From: Rutidosis leptorrhynchoides
Lineage: Eukaryota > Streptophyta > Magnoliopsida > Asterales > Asteraceae
Reading direction: 5' to 3'
DNA: 64,000 nucleotides
Assembly: GCF_046630445.1 (NCBI RefSeq)
Contig: NC_092333.1
Location: forward strand, 718,634,001-718,698,000
In this document: one piece after another, positions 23,126 through 35,081 of the stretch
Position numbering within the stretch: position 1 is the stretch's first letter
Layout: every line of letters begins with the position of its first letter
Program-made: the position numbers and the translations under genes
The notes under the pieces: generated by a model
Database searches by the model: none
The model's input: the letters and a program-made list of their open reading frames with translations, nothing else
Told to the model about the DNA's origin: nothing

Positions 23126-24427
23126 GCTACTGTAAATTTTATTTTCAGTTAGTTCGGTTCGAGTAGATAATTTTCCATTTAGACCTTGTCTTAATCCGAG
23201 TTACGGTTTAGGATCTATGGCGTCCCGAAAGTCACTACACCCTATTAACGTTGTGCTGAAATTTCTGACCTACTCGCACTTAAACCGTCACCACGGTCAA
23301 ACGAAGATGAGTTTGGTTTTGTAAATTGGTCAGTACCTAGGGGACTCATATACAGAGTCATGGCCACTGGTCTCACCTCATTTCAGTTTGTATAGAGGTC
23401 GTGGCGACTGAACGAAGTCAACCTTTGTTTCAAACCCGAGTCTTGACATAAAACTTACTTTACACTTTTGTTTAATGATGAATGATGATGATACTTAAGA
23501 CCTAATTTACATACTTTTAAACCTTTGGGAACGATTTACTGACTTAGTAACTTTTGACTTAGGTTGAGGACCTTCCGGACCAAACTACTTTGCTTACCTT
23601 TCCGCGCATCGACTTTTCCCACTTTCCACTGTGAGTTATAGCATCCCTTTTTACTTTAACTATTTTGGGAACTGAGAATACATGCGCATTTTACGTTTTA
23701 CATACTAGGCATGAGTACTTAAAATTTATGTATGTGTGGGTTATACAACGGCATAAACTTTCCCCTTAGCTCGGTAACGTTTAGTCATTGGTCTTAGAAC
23801 CGGTGAACGCGAATCTTAGATATGGATCCATAAGGTTTGACATCCCCACTCGGGCTAGTAGCGCTAGCATTTAACGGGTGTTTAATACTTCGTAAACATA
23901 CGCACTTGCCAAGTGTACTTTTAGGGGGTGATAAACGTTAAGTTAGTTACCAAGTGCCCACGATTATACATGTACTTTTCATACTGTTTTGAAACGCTGT
24001 TGAAGCACTGAAATCTCGTGGCCTACCTTACATTACTGTTACACTTAAACTATAGCTCACCAACCTTTGTGTTGACGTTTTTAAGCATGTTTTTCTCAGG
24101 TGCTTAAGGTTTGCTTGCTTCCGCTGTAGTTGTCATGCTTTGTAGACTCCCGCTGCGCTTATTAGAGATGTCACCGCATGAAACGTTTATTTTGCATTCA
24201 AACAATATTACTTTTGAAACGATGTATTTGTAACGACCTATGGGTCACGTACTATTATTGCTTGCTATTCGTAGAAGCATACTTTCGGATGTTAAACATT
24301 TGACGTTGGTTAAAACGTTACCTTTATTCATGAACGCAACTTATTTTGAAACAACATATAGTATTTGACCTTGGAATGATCCTGTTGTAGATGATTCGTA
24401 CACGATGGTTTTGTACGGGGCATCACA
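23126..24427 (+). repeat. 3' LTR of element C, right part
   Basis: This continues the LTR broken at 10017 by element A. It ends tttgtacggggcatcaca, so the complete LTR is bounded by TG...CA. The 279 bases that follow (24428-24706) are AT-rich, with no gene or repeat that I recognise. Confidence 0.75.
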
Positions 24428-24872
24428 GTGGATGCTACGTGTAAAAAAGAAAAAACATGTGACGTTAAAAATATATTGGTAAAATGGGACAACATTTAAT
24501 GTTGAAATGATCAAATAATATATAACGTCAGTTTAGCTTTATAATTAAGTCTCGAGTAAAAAACTATCGCGTTGATTGAATAATCCACGTAAAACACTAA
24601 GTCTAATTAATACCTAATGAACCAGACCTTTAGTGTTTATGTTTATTTTGTTACATATTTAGTTTATTTACATTCATACTACACTCTTTAACTTAAATAA
24701 CACTATTGTGACAACCCAGAAATTTCCGACCAAATTTTAACTTGATCTTTATATATTTCCGACACGATAAGCAAAGTCTGTAATATTGATTCTCAAAATT
24801 TTTGAACTAATGTTATATATTCAGTTAACCTTTGACTATTGACCGACGATTCACGAACATCTATTTGTAAAT

Positions 24873-24874
<2 letters not shown>

Positions 24875-24948
<74 letters not shown>
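24875..24948. repeat. (AT)n microsatellite in the solo LTR
   Basis: Uninterrupted AT dinucleotides over about 74 bases. Confidence 0.95.
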
Positions 24949-25156
24949 TATAAGTTGGAATATTAATTATTAAAATTAATTATAAATAACTTGCAATGTG
25001 TATTTAAAAACTGATTTATGTATATTAAATAAAGATATATACATATATATATAATTTCAAGTTATTTAGTAAACGATAGTAACATTCGTTTATTGATTCG
25101 ATTGATATTTAGATAAGTTAACTAAAACGTTTAAGATGAACAAGTAAAACACTAAT

Positions 25157-25260
25157 TTGCTACAGTATTTTCGAATTGCTACAGTACCCGAAAAGCTACA
25201 GTGTTTTCGAAAACCACTATTTGCTACAGTAAAAATCATTTTGCTACAGTAAAACACTAT
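25157..25260 (+). repeat. Five dispersed copies of gctacagt in the solo LTR
   Basis: The motif gctacagt, mostly as ttgctacagt, occurs five times within about 100 bases, separated by 8-22 bases of A/T-rich and ttttcgaa-like spacer. It lies upstream of the TATA box of this LTR. Confidence 0.8.
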
Positions 25261-25703
25261 TTCAAAATGAAAATATATATATATTTTACGAAGTGATAAA
25301 ATATAATATTAACTTGGTCATAAAATGTTTTGATATTATTATTTATATTTTAATTGATAACGAGATGTTGATTTAAGGAAGCAAATGACCAAAACACTCA
25401 AATGATTAAGTTATACTTCAGGTAATATAGTTTATCATTGATTAAGTCTAATTATTGATAAATGTACACGTCGCAAAATGTAAAGTACAGGTTTTCTAAG
25501 TGTACGAAAGGACGTTCAAAAAACGGGAACCGGGACATAAGTCGAACGTAAACGTACAAGACATCGGAACCAAAATTACAAGTTAACTAGGCACGAGAAT
25601 ATAATATAATATATAATTAATTAATATAAATTATATAAATTATATATATATTTAATCATGTCGACAAGCAAAACGTTAAATGATTGTGAGCTGTCAAAGG
25701 AAT

Positions 25704-25751
25704 CCATGCGATCGCATGGGATTTACCCCTTCAAGCCATGCGATCGCATGG
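25704..25751. promoter_or_regulatory. Two perfect 16-bp palindromes upstream of the LTR TATA box
   Basis: ccatgcgatcgcatgg occurs at 25704-25719 and at 25736-25751, with starts 32 bp apart. The second extends to an 18-bp palindrome. The TATA box tataaat lies at 25773-25779, so the palindromes sit about 20-70 bp upstream of it, the position of a bound promoter element. Confidence 0.6.
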
Positions 25752-25841
25752 CAGGCTGGTAAGTTCAGGTCCTATAAATTGATCAATTTCTGGTTCACTG
25801 AATTCACTTCTCTCAATCTATATCGATATCTCTCTATATTT

Positions 25842-25842
25842 A

Positions 25843-25936
<94 letters not shown>
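25842..25936. repeat. (TTA)n microsatellite
   Basis: About 30 uninterrupted trinucleotide units just downstream of the LTR promoter region, followed by an interrupted continuation to about 26000. Confidence 0.95.
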
Positions 25937-25938
<2 letters not shown>

Positions 25939-28120
25939 GATTAATATTATTATTATTATTAATCGTATTATTATTTGTAGTATTAGTATTATTATTATTT
26001 ATACATAAAATACTACGACGAGGTTCTGCTCGCATGTTTTCAAAATGGGTTTTGCGAGCGGGATAGAGCTAATGAAATTATGGGTATGGTTCGAGGGTAT
26101 TGCTCGTGAGTCAAACTAGTGTTAATCATCTCCGTTGCGTCTACGTACTCTCCTACAATATTGAATCACAATATTGATACGTGAGCATTCATATCTTATC
26201 TTTCATATATTATTTTATCGTTAAACAGTTTATGATGAATCACGAATTTGATACATATGCTACTGATATAAAGTATATGATATGCATGTTTTTGAAAAGC
26301 TGGCGAAAAATTATTAACTTTTCATTTAGAAATCGCATGATTTCGATGAACGGATTAAAATATATGGTCAACTGAATAAAGTTTGACGTTAATTGAAATT
26401 GTGTTTTAAACTGTAAATTAATATTTAAACAACTTGTCTATGAGATTGATAAATTGGATTTTTAGATATTACTAATCGAGTAAATGAATTTCTATATAAG
26501 GCACGTCTCGGTTTGTTGAACAATTGTCAAAGTTGACTGTCTTATCAGGTTTTAAAGCTTTATAAACACTATAGTCTGATTTTACAAGTATTGAAAAACT
26601 ATGTGAAATAATAAAATATTTTCGATTGCCATGATAATTCAAATATAGCTCCTGAAATAAATAATATTTTGAGTTTGATAAACTATAAATTTTTTCAATT
26701 ATCAAAACTTATACTATGTTAATACAATAAACATGTATAGATTTAAAGATCATATTGGGTCAGATTGACTTTTGAGATGACTTTTGTTAACTTTTGCATG
26801 TCGGTCTCGAGCATTAGGATTGTGATACACTATGACCCGACCTAGATTGTTAGACATGTATTGACCAACATATGTTCTCTAGGTTGAGATCTACGGTTAT
26901 TTTACATTTCAAGTTTCGGTCACATTTCGGTGAATGACCTTATGTGCTGCTAAGGTGAGTTTCATTTGCTCCCTTTTTAATTGCTTTTGCAATCTATATT
27001 TTTGGGCTGAGAATACATGCACTTTAATTCAAACGCAATGGATACAAGTACATACTAAATTCTACATCAAGTTTGAACCGAAAATCCCTTAGCTTTGGTA
27101 ACTAGTAACTGCCGGTTATAAGAACTGGTGGGCGCGAGTAGTTATATATGGATCCATAGGGCTTGACATCCCCGTCTATTCCAGGTATAGAAACCCTAGC
27201 CTGAACTATAAAACAGACGTATGCTATTTGAGTTTAGTACACGTTGGTTGGCGTGTATTGTACATGTTAGTTGCATGTATGTTAAAACAGGGGTACTTAT
27301 TATATATACGTTAAAGTTTAGTTACCAGGGTGCTCAATCTTGTAGAATATTTTGATAAACGTTTCTGGATGAAACAACTAAAATCTTGTGATCCACCTTT
27401 ATATACAGATTATGCGCAACATTAAAACTATGAACTCACCAACCTTTGTGTTGACACTTTTAAGCATGTTTATTCTCAGGTTCCTAGAAGTCTTCTGCTG
27501 TTTGCTTATACGTTATACAAGCTATGTGCATGGAGTCATACATACTTTATTCGAGAAAACTTTGCATTCACAAAATCATCACCATGTATCTTTTTTGACT
27601 GTATTGTCAACGGATGTATTGTTAAAAACTATTATATACGGTGATTGTCTATACGTAGAAATCATCGGATGTCGAAAACTATGAATTTATATATTCATTT
27701 ATGGTGTGTCTTTTCAAAAGAATGTAATGTTTACAAAACGTATCATATAGATGTCAAAATCTCACTATGAAATCAATGAATGATGTATTCGTCCAAATGG
27801 ATTTGGACGGGTTATCACAACTATTATTTTAATATAAATCATAATTAATTGTTTAATCATTTTTACTGATCGTGCATCGCACGAGCTTAATGATATAATC
27901 AATGTGATTTATCGTAACTAATCTTTTAATTGATTTTTCAACGGGCACGGACTATAAACCTAGTATGTATATATATATATATATATATAGGCAACTATGA
28001 ACGATATTTAAGTTTTTTTTATTAAAATCATACAAATAATAAAGATTACCGAATTCGTTTTCTGGTTTTTTAACGTAATCAAATGAACTTTTTACTACTC
28101 CTAATTAATTTTTCTCGATC

Positions 28121-28475
28121 TAAGGCCCTGTTTGTTGTTTGTTTTTTATTTTATTAAGTTCTGTTGTCTGAATGAACTTATAATATTTGTTAGGAATAAG
28201 TGATGAATAAATAGTTATTGTTTGTTTTATGTGTTGAATAAGACTGAATAATTAAAATTACAAATTCAACCATGCACATATGACAGTTCTAGGCAGTTAT
28301 CTTAACAGTTTTGAAAGAGTAAGGGCTAATATAAAATTCACATTTTCTTGATTTAATATATTAAGACATTCTATTTTTATTAACTCAAAAACAAACACAA
28401 TACGATCTATTATTCATTCAATTTTGTATTATTAAGTCTAATTAAGTCTATTAAGTTCTAACAAAAGGGGGCTTA
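28121..28475. mobile_element. hAT-like MITE (about 355 bp)
   Basis: The left end taaggccctgtttgtt and the reverse complement of the right end (taagcccccttttgtt) agree at 13 of 16 positions. The interior has the ttaagt / gaatgaataag repeats typical of small hAT derivatives. I could not find a matching 8-bp target duplication, so the exact ends are uncertain. The flanking 27825-28120 is AT-rich with a short (AT)n at about 27969-27989, and no gene. Confidence 0.45.
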
Positions 28476-29559
28476 AAACACATATAGTCATTTTTCCGTA
28501 GCTATCAATCATGTTTTGAGTTTACATTAAACTTATGTTGTGCGTGAATAATGACTAATCGTTATTATTTTAAATTTATATTTGGTATAGTGCCAATACG
28601 TCGTATTATGCGAATGCGATGTTTCCATAATTATATTATATTTTTTCGTGTATACATTACTAATGCTTATACAAATATATATAAATAGACAATAAACAAT
28701 GATGATTTCATTTAAGGGTTTTATTATTGTTAAAATATTGTTTTTGATCATTTTAGAGTGTAATTATGTTAGATACCAATTTTATTTGGTTGGGTTGGTG
28801 ACTACGTTTGATTATATTATTTAAACAATACGCTACTGTTTATTAAGGGTGGTGATCCGTACACCACCTCAATTTTGCCATACACCACTAAATAAAGTAT
28901 ACAAACATTTTTACCCTTTATTTTTTTCACCACCAACTCCGTGTAACTTCTCAATTTTAGTTTGTATCTTTGCATATTCGTCTTTTTAGGCAATAACTGG
29001 GTCTTCAGTTTCGCAAGCGATTTGTTAAATCAAACAATTGTCACACTCGGTACAATGGTACAATTGATCAAGCATAGGCGCATAGCTATTACTCAATTCA
29101 AGGATTCAACCATGCATACACAAAGGCTCCACAATATATATAATTATATAATTCGAATTATACAAACCCATGAACGCCTGGTGGATCTTAATTGGAAAAT
29201 TTTATGTACAACAGGGAACAAAAGCAACACAAACCATCAAAATTCATACATACAAAAAAAATGATATATAATGGAGTAATTAAGAACCCTAATTTCGAAT
29301 TAGGAACTCAAACAAAATCACCAGAACAATTTCTATAAAATTAAAGCAATAAACTTCGATCTTTGAAATGACTCGTTTGGTTCTTTAAGTATTCAAGAAA
29401 ACCCAACAGGTAGATCAAAAAAGCTTCAAATCTTCCCTAAATTAGTGCCCCAATTAGAGCAAAATAGTCACAGTAACGCAACCGACGGCACCATCGCTGC
29501 ACAAATTCGTTGCAACATCCTTTAGTGAAGCCGTCAGCACCATCGTCGAGTAGAAACCC
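28476..29559. other. No gene recognised
   Basis: AT-rich sequence. The only structure I see is a short inverted repeat, ggtggt-gatccgtac-accacc, near 28850-28870, followed by a second caccac copy, which resembles the terminus of a small DNA transposon whose partner end I could not find. ORFs here are short and have no recognisable features. Confidence 0.5.
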
Positions 29560-30153
29560 TCATGCACCACCCACATCCTTTAACACAACCATAAGTTTAT
29601 TACAGAGTATCAAATCTGTAGGGCTTATACTTATACTCCGTTCTTTATTTATAAAACCAAATAATACTCCGTAATATAGATGGGTGTTGGGAGCCATCCA
29701 AGGAAATGGTCCCACAAGGACATAAGGCGGGATTATGGACCCTCCTCCGTTGTTCGAAGCATTATTGAGTGAGACGTTATTGTTGGGAACACTGTTGGTG
29801 TTTGGTGCGATTCCGCCGTTTGGTAGGTTTGGTCCCGGAACTACTGGATCTTTAGGCAAAAGTTTTCGCCTCGGTGGAGATTCCATTTCAATCTCTTCAT
29901 CATATTCCTCACTATCATACGTGAGGACTCGTTTGCTCTTGAGGTGACCCTGAGAGCGTAATTTTCTGATAACTTCTTTGATGTTGTTGTAATTCTTGAG
30001 GATAAATGTTTTATCCAACAAGGGTGGTGGATCTGAGGTATTGCGGTTCGTGGTTATGGGCATTGCTGGAGTAGTGGGAGTTATAGCACTCTCTTCAGCT
30101 TGCGCATTGGATTGGAGCAAGGGGAACCCCGGCGGTGAATCAGGGTCAACCAT
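29560..30153 (-). pseudogene. Gag N-terminal fragment of a Tat-like Ty3/Gypsy element
   Basis: The minus-strand frame starts MVDPDSPPGFPLLQSN and runs 197 residues. Residues about 50-95 (NYNNIKEVIRKLRSQG, then a DSEEYDEEIE patch) look like the N-terminal part of gag in Tat-type elements; a Pro/Asn-rich linker follows. From about residue 165 onward the sequence loses this character and is probably unrelated flanking DNA, so gag is truncated. It begins about 55 bases after the PBS at 30209-30220, as expected. Family placement is by resemblance of PBS and gag start and is moderately sure. Confidence 0.5.
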
Positions 30154-30208
30154 AATGATTTAGTGTTTAAACAAGGTTTTGATTTTGCAAGAGACGTGTA
30201 GTGTTCCA

Positions 30209-30220
30209 CGGATGGCGCCA
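30209..30220 (-). promoter_or_regulatory. Primer-binding site of the Tat-like element
   Basis: The minus strand reads TGGCGCCATCCG two bases after the LTR end. TGGCGCC... is the PBS form used by Tat/Athila-type plant elements. Confidence 0.6.
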
Positions 30221-30222
30221 AT

Positions 30223-30473
30223 TGTTTGTACACTTTTTTGGGTAATCCTAATGTTGATTAAGATTAGGTTGACTCAATCATTAATGGCGGATTAGAATGT
30301 TATTAACTATGATTAAGGGAGTGGGAGGTGTTTGTTTATTTGGTGGCGGTTCCCCAAAGGTAGTGGGATTATGATCTCACTTTACGCCTTTAAGGTATTT
30401 GTTTGTCATTGGATCGAATTCCATGAGTTTGATGTGTGAGTGATTGATGAGATCCCTCGATGCTGGAATAAGC
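30223..30473 (-). repeat. 5' LTR of the Tat-like element, left part (interrupted by a TRIM)
   Basis: The LTR begins (plus orientation) tgtttgtacac directly after the PBS. The TRIM at 30474-31060 interrupts it, and the sequence resumes at 31066 (atctatttttatagtg). I could not locate the outer end of the LTR; it may lie anywhere up to about 31450. Confidence 0.5.
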
Positions 30474-31060
30474 TGTAAGGATCGTATAGCCCAAACATAA
30501 TGTCCTGCAATATAAGTCCAAGAGTCCATCCTTTTCTAAAACTAATTGGTGATAGAGGGACTTCCCCTTAGACTTATATACATACATTTGTTTTGTCCCA
30601 TGACCGATGTGGGACTTTGGTTTGCACCCTTACAAACCTCCCCTCAAACCTAAGTCCATATAGGCCTCCCCTCCAACGATAGTCCGGATCCAACCTTTAC
30701 CGCCGCCAACTCGGAACTCTCAACCTGGTGGGTAGGGCAGGGAGATTTCGATACAAGGCTTCCAGGATCAACTCATCGTGCCAGGGTCCCCTCGAACGAG
30801 AGCTGGGTCCACTCATCGCTGCTGAAGACCGAGGGGTGCGCCACGTCGCTGCGTGCGCCATCCACCACATCGGGGCTATAGCCTAGCTCTGATACCACTT
30901 GTAAGGATCGTATAGCCCAAACACAATGTCCTGCAATATAAGCCCAAGAGTCCATCCTTTTCTAAAACCAATTGGTGATAGAGGGACTTCCCCTTAGACT
31001 TATATACATACATTTGTTTTGTCCCATGACCGATGTGGGACTTTGGTTTGCACCCTTACA
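30474..31060 (-). mobile_element. TRIM element, 587 bp, TSD taagc
   Basis: Two 161-bp direct repeats (30474-30634 and 30900-31060) differ at only a few bases and have tgtaa...ttaca ends. The 5-bp duplication taagc flanks them at 30469-30473 and 31061-31065. On the minus strand the right LTR is followed by AGTGGTATCAGAGC, a tRNA-Met PBS at 30888-30899. A purine tract (TTTGAGGGGAGGTT) precedes the left LTR. The LTR contains CCCACATCGG and a TATATAAG box, both familiar from plant TRIMs. It has no coding capacity, so it needs enzymes from an autonomous partner. Confidence 0.92.
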
Positions 31061-31065
31061 TAAGC

Positions 31066-31506
31066 ATCTATTTTTATAGTGTTGTTGGAGAGCTTGTTAT
31101 CGGTTTCAAAGTCTTGACCAACTTCCAAGACGATTATGGAGATGTTGGTGAACTTTCCCTAAATAGGTTGATCCCGCTACAGTGCTCAAGGAAAGTCATA
31201 TAGATGCCTTCCTCATTTGTCTTGGTGGCGCCGAATACTGTTTGGAAAGAATATTTTCCATATCTCTTCATTCTAGGCAGTCATGTGACATAGTTGCAGT
31301 CCTTTGGTATTGGTACCTAAGATGTCTTCGTTATCTACTGCCTTCGGACAATTGTTTTATGCCTTATGGATTTAGCTTGAGATATTGGGTACACTATCAT
31401 GCAGTTTTTGTACACATTCAGCCTAATTATATTCTTATAATCATCTAATCAAGTGAATATGAATTTTTAGTATCTTATAAAAATTGACATTTGCATTTTT
31501 CTGCAG
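31066..31506. other. Remainder of the Tat-like LTR and intron-like sequence
   Basis: No coding signal. The last part runs into a pyrimidine-rich stretch ending tttttctgcag, which looks like a 3' splice acceptor for the exon at 31507. Confidence 0.35.
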
Positions 31507-31583
31507 AGGTTGCTGAAGCAAGGTTCAAGAAGGTTATGACATCTTACGAGGCCATAAAGACTGAAAGAAAGAACACGAAATAG
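31507..31583 (+). pseudogene. Orphan terminal exon, J-domain-like
   Basis: After a good acceptor (tttttctgcag) an open frame reads VAEARFKKVMTSYEAIKTER and ends NTK-stop at 31581-31583. A[ED]ARFK.[VI]..[AS]YE.[LI] is the pattern at the end of many DnaJ J-domains. No upstream exon with an HPD motif is present in the flanking sequence, so this is a gene fragment. It is too short for a firm family call. Confidence 0.35.
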
Positions 31584-31608
31584 TTAGAGTAAATGTAATT
31601 TCGAAAGT

Positions 31609-31610
<2 letters not shown>

Positions 31611-31657
<47 letters not shown>
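31611..31657. repeat. (AAT)n microsatellite
   Basis: About 15 trinucleotide units, starting 28 bases after the orphan exon. Confidence 0.95.
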
Positions 31658-31659
<2 letters not shown>

Positions 31660-31727
31660 CAACCACATAATTTTTCACTTTATTATTGTTTAACTTTTTT
31701 TCTTATTATAAATTAACTACGTAACTC

Positions 31728-32821
<1,094 letters not shown>

Positions 32822-33049
32822 TTCTCAACTGTTTTATCATCATAACCTGTACTATTCATCATGGTGAGTAAAAAGGGATTTTCGAGTAATAGTTGATTTT
32901 TAACAAACGTCAATAGTTTATTTTTAATAGGATGATTAATGTTTAACCATTAGAAAGATATAACATAATTCATATTGAATGAACATTAGTATTCATTTAA
33001 TTTAATTTATTTAGTTATAGTTATCAAACTAGGCTAACTTTAAAAAATA

Positions 33050-33629
33050 GAGTTTTTCTAATGTTAGCCCTTAGGGCTATCCTTAAGGGACTAACTTCCA
33101 ACTAAATATTATAACTACCAACAAAATATTGATAGCCGCTCGTGTGAATTATATTATTTACAGTTAATATTTAACAATCAAGTCTCACCATAAAAACTGC
33201 CAACCACGTTCACATCAAATGAATTTACGTATTAATTTTCAATGCTTTTTCAAAACAAACATAGTACATTCAGTAACCGAAGGAAAATAAATTTAAAAAT
33301 AGAACAATATAGACGAATGTTATACATTGAGTTTACATGGACATAAAAAATCCATATAATAATATACAATTTGATCGAATTGTGATATGTTATATACCTC
33401 TTAAAAATGAATCATGTTGGTCTTGATTTTCCTTTTTGTATCTTAAAATGATGAATGCATTTTATCCAGACAAGTGAAAGGAGAACAATTAATAAAATCA
33501 ATTTGACTTGTGGCGGTTAATAAAAACGTGTGGTTTATAAAGATTTTTTTTTTTTTTATTATTTTATTTAATCAGTGGAAGTTGGAAGTTACCTTAAGGA
33601 TAACCTTAAGGCTAACATTAGACAAACTC
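33050..33629. mobile_element. Mutator-type MITE, 580 bp, 9-bp TSD
   Basis: The left end gagtttttctaatgttagcc and the reverse complement of the right end (gagtttgtctaatgttagcc) agree at 19 of 20 positions; the similarity continues for about 50 bp (atccttaagg, acttccaac). A perfect 9-bp duplication taaaaaata lies at 33041-33049 and 33630-33638. Nine-base duplications mark Mutator-like elements. There is no transposase coding; a (T)13 run lies near the right end. Confidence 0.85.
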
Positions 33630-33638
33630 TAAAAAATA

Positions 33639-33990
33639 AAATAAAAACTACGCTAACTTAATGAAATGTTTTCGACCATTGGCGTCTTTCATGTGAACCT
33701 CATTATTTATTGTTGGTGGGCTTCAAAGTTAGTAGTACTAATCTTTTCTACCATTACAAATCTTTCCACCATTATAAATTTATTGTTGGTGGGTTTCAAG
33801 TTATTTATGGTTGATGGGCTAAATTTATATCAAGGAAATGATAACGAACTGGGTAAGATTACGTGGGCTATATATAATCATATCCACTTATCCAGGGGAC
33901 CATAAAAGTAATTATACTTTTACAAAATTTAAATATTGAAATTAAAGGATATCGATCATTATGTCACATACTTAAGTTCAAGGTTGAAGA
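33639..33990. other. No gene recognised
   Basis: It contains two copies of ttattgttggtgggyttcaa about 70 bp apart (33709 and 33780) and two accattataa-like segments, a small imperfect tandem duplication. The open frame across it shows no protein character. Confidence 0.5.
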
Positions 33991-34360
33991 ACTCGGATCT
34001 CGGGGAGATCTCGTTTAGACTTTTTAGGGAGATCTCGGCATCTCGGAATAATCTCGGGGGAGATCTCGGACGTTGACTTACATTGACTTTATAGTTTTTT
34101 TTTAATAAAAATATACATAAAAACATAAATATATGTATATTTATATACGTTTTTACGAGATTTTACAAAAATATTCAAGAAATGGGTGAGAAAATCTTAG
34201 AATTTACGAATTTTACAAGAAAATCTTACAAATTAACAAGAAAATCTGAGAAATCGTGACTTTGACTAAGTTTAACCCGGTTGATCGAGAAATCTCGGGA
34301 GATGAACATCTCGTCTCGGTTGCCTTCTAAAAACGAGATCTCGGGGGAGATCTCGGAAGA
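33991..34360. repeat. Element bounded by agatctcgg clusters
   Basis: About ten copies of the semi-palindromic motif (g)agatctcgg are clustered at both ends (33991-34070 and 34280-34360), with an AT-rich, cttagaat/cttacaaa-containing middle. The clusters at the two ends are in similar orientation. I cannot assign a transposon class. Confidence 0.6.
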
Positions 34361-34503
34361 TTTACAACACTGCTTAAGTTATTTCATGTTAATGACCTCG
34401 CATCTTAATTTAGATCACTCATAATACACAATGGAATGGAAACTATATTGCATTACCGGCCATTTAGTGCAAAATTGAGCTTCTATAACCCAACGTTTAC
34501 CAA

Positions 34504-35081
34504 TCTATCTATTTATATATTCATATAGCTTTAAATGATAATGTCATCATTTCATTAATTTTACTTTAATTTTTATAATGATGATATTATTATTCTATAT
34601 TAATTTTTACATATTAACCAATAGACAAAATTTGTCTTTTCTGTTATGAATAGTACTATTTGCGCTACCGTTTTTTTTCACCGATTGAATAGTACTATTT
34701 GTGCTACAGTTTTTTCCACGATAAAAGAAGCAACTTTCGTAAAAGAACCAACCCTTCAATGTTAGAAAAAGATGTCGAAAAATTTTTTTTTACAAAAAAA
34801 TCAAGTAACTTTTTTTTCCCACTTCCACAACGATAAAGGAAGAAACTTTCATAAAAGGAACAACCATTCAATGCTACCAAAAAATGTCGAAAAACAATTT
34901 TTTTTATAAAATAGATCAACTAACTTTAAAAAAAAACGAACGCAAAAAGAAGCAACTTTCACAGAAAGAACAACCCTTCAATGTTTGATGTCGAAATTTT
35001 TTCACAAAATAGATCAAGACTTTTTTTTTAACTCGCATTCAAAACGGAGCCCCCGGCGCGAAGCGAGGGCTCCACAACTAG
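34504..35081 (+). mobile_element. Second non-autonomous Helitron with internal tandem repeat
   Basis: The 3' hairpin at 35046-35073 (ggagccc...gcgcgaagc...gggctcc) is followed by acaactag, then t. This is the same terminal structure as at 32787-32821, so both belong to one family. The 5' start tctatctatttatat at 34504 is tentative. About 110-bp repeats containing gaagcaactttc and caacccttcaatg occur three times (starting near 34727, 34839 and 34948). Confidence 0.6.

Larger units (their letters stand above)
24707..27819 (+). mobile_element. Solo LTR, 3113 bp, TSD actat
   Basis: It starts tgtgacaaccc and ends gggttatcaca, near-inverted ends with TG...CA. It is flanked by the perfect 5-bp duplication actat at 24702-24706 and 27820-27824. 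No PBS, PPT or coding sequence lies beside it, so it is a solo LTR left by recombination. A TATA box (tataaat, 25773) gives the likely plus orientation. Long (AT)n and (TTA)n tracts, five tgctacagt copies and two 16-bp palindromes lie inside. The apparent ORF over the (TTA)n tract is a poly-Leu or poly-Asn artefact. Confidence 0.85.

Noticed and set aside
25680..26066. Apparent transmembrane poly-Leu protein, and poly-Asn frame on the other strand
   Set aside because: Both are translations of a (TTA)n microsatellite inside a solo LTR.
30773..30955. 60-codon minus-strand frame
   Set aside because: It spans the TRIM internal region and LTR, which are non-coding by family.
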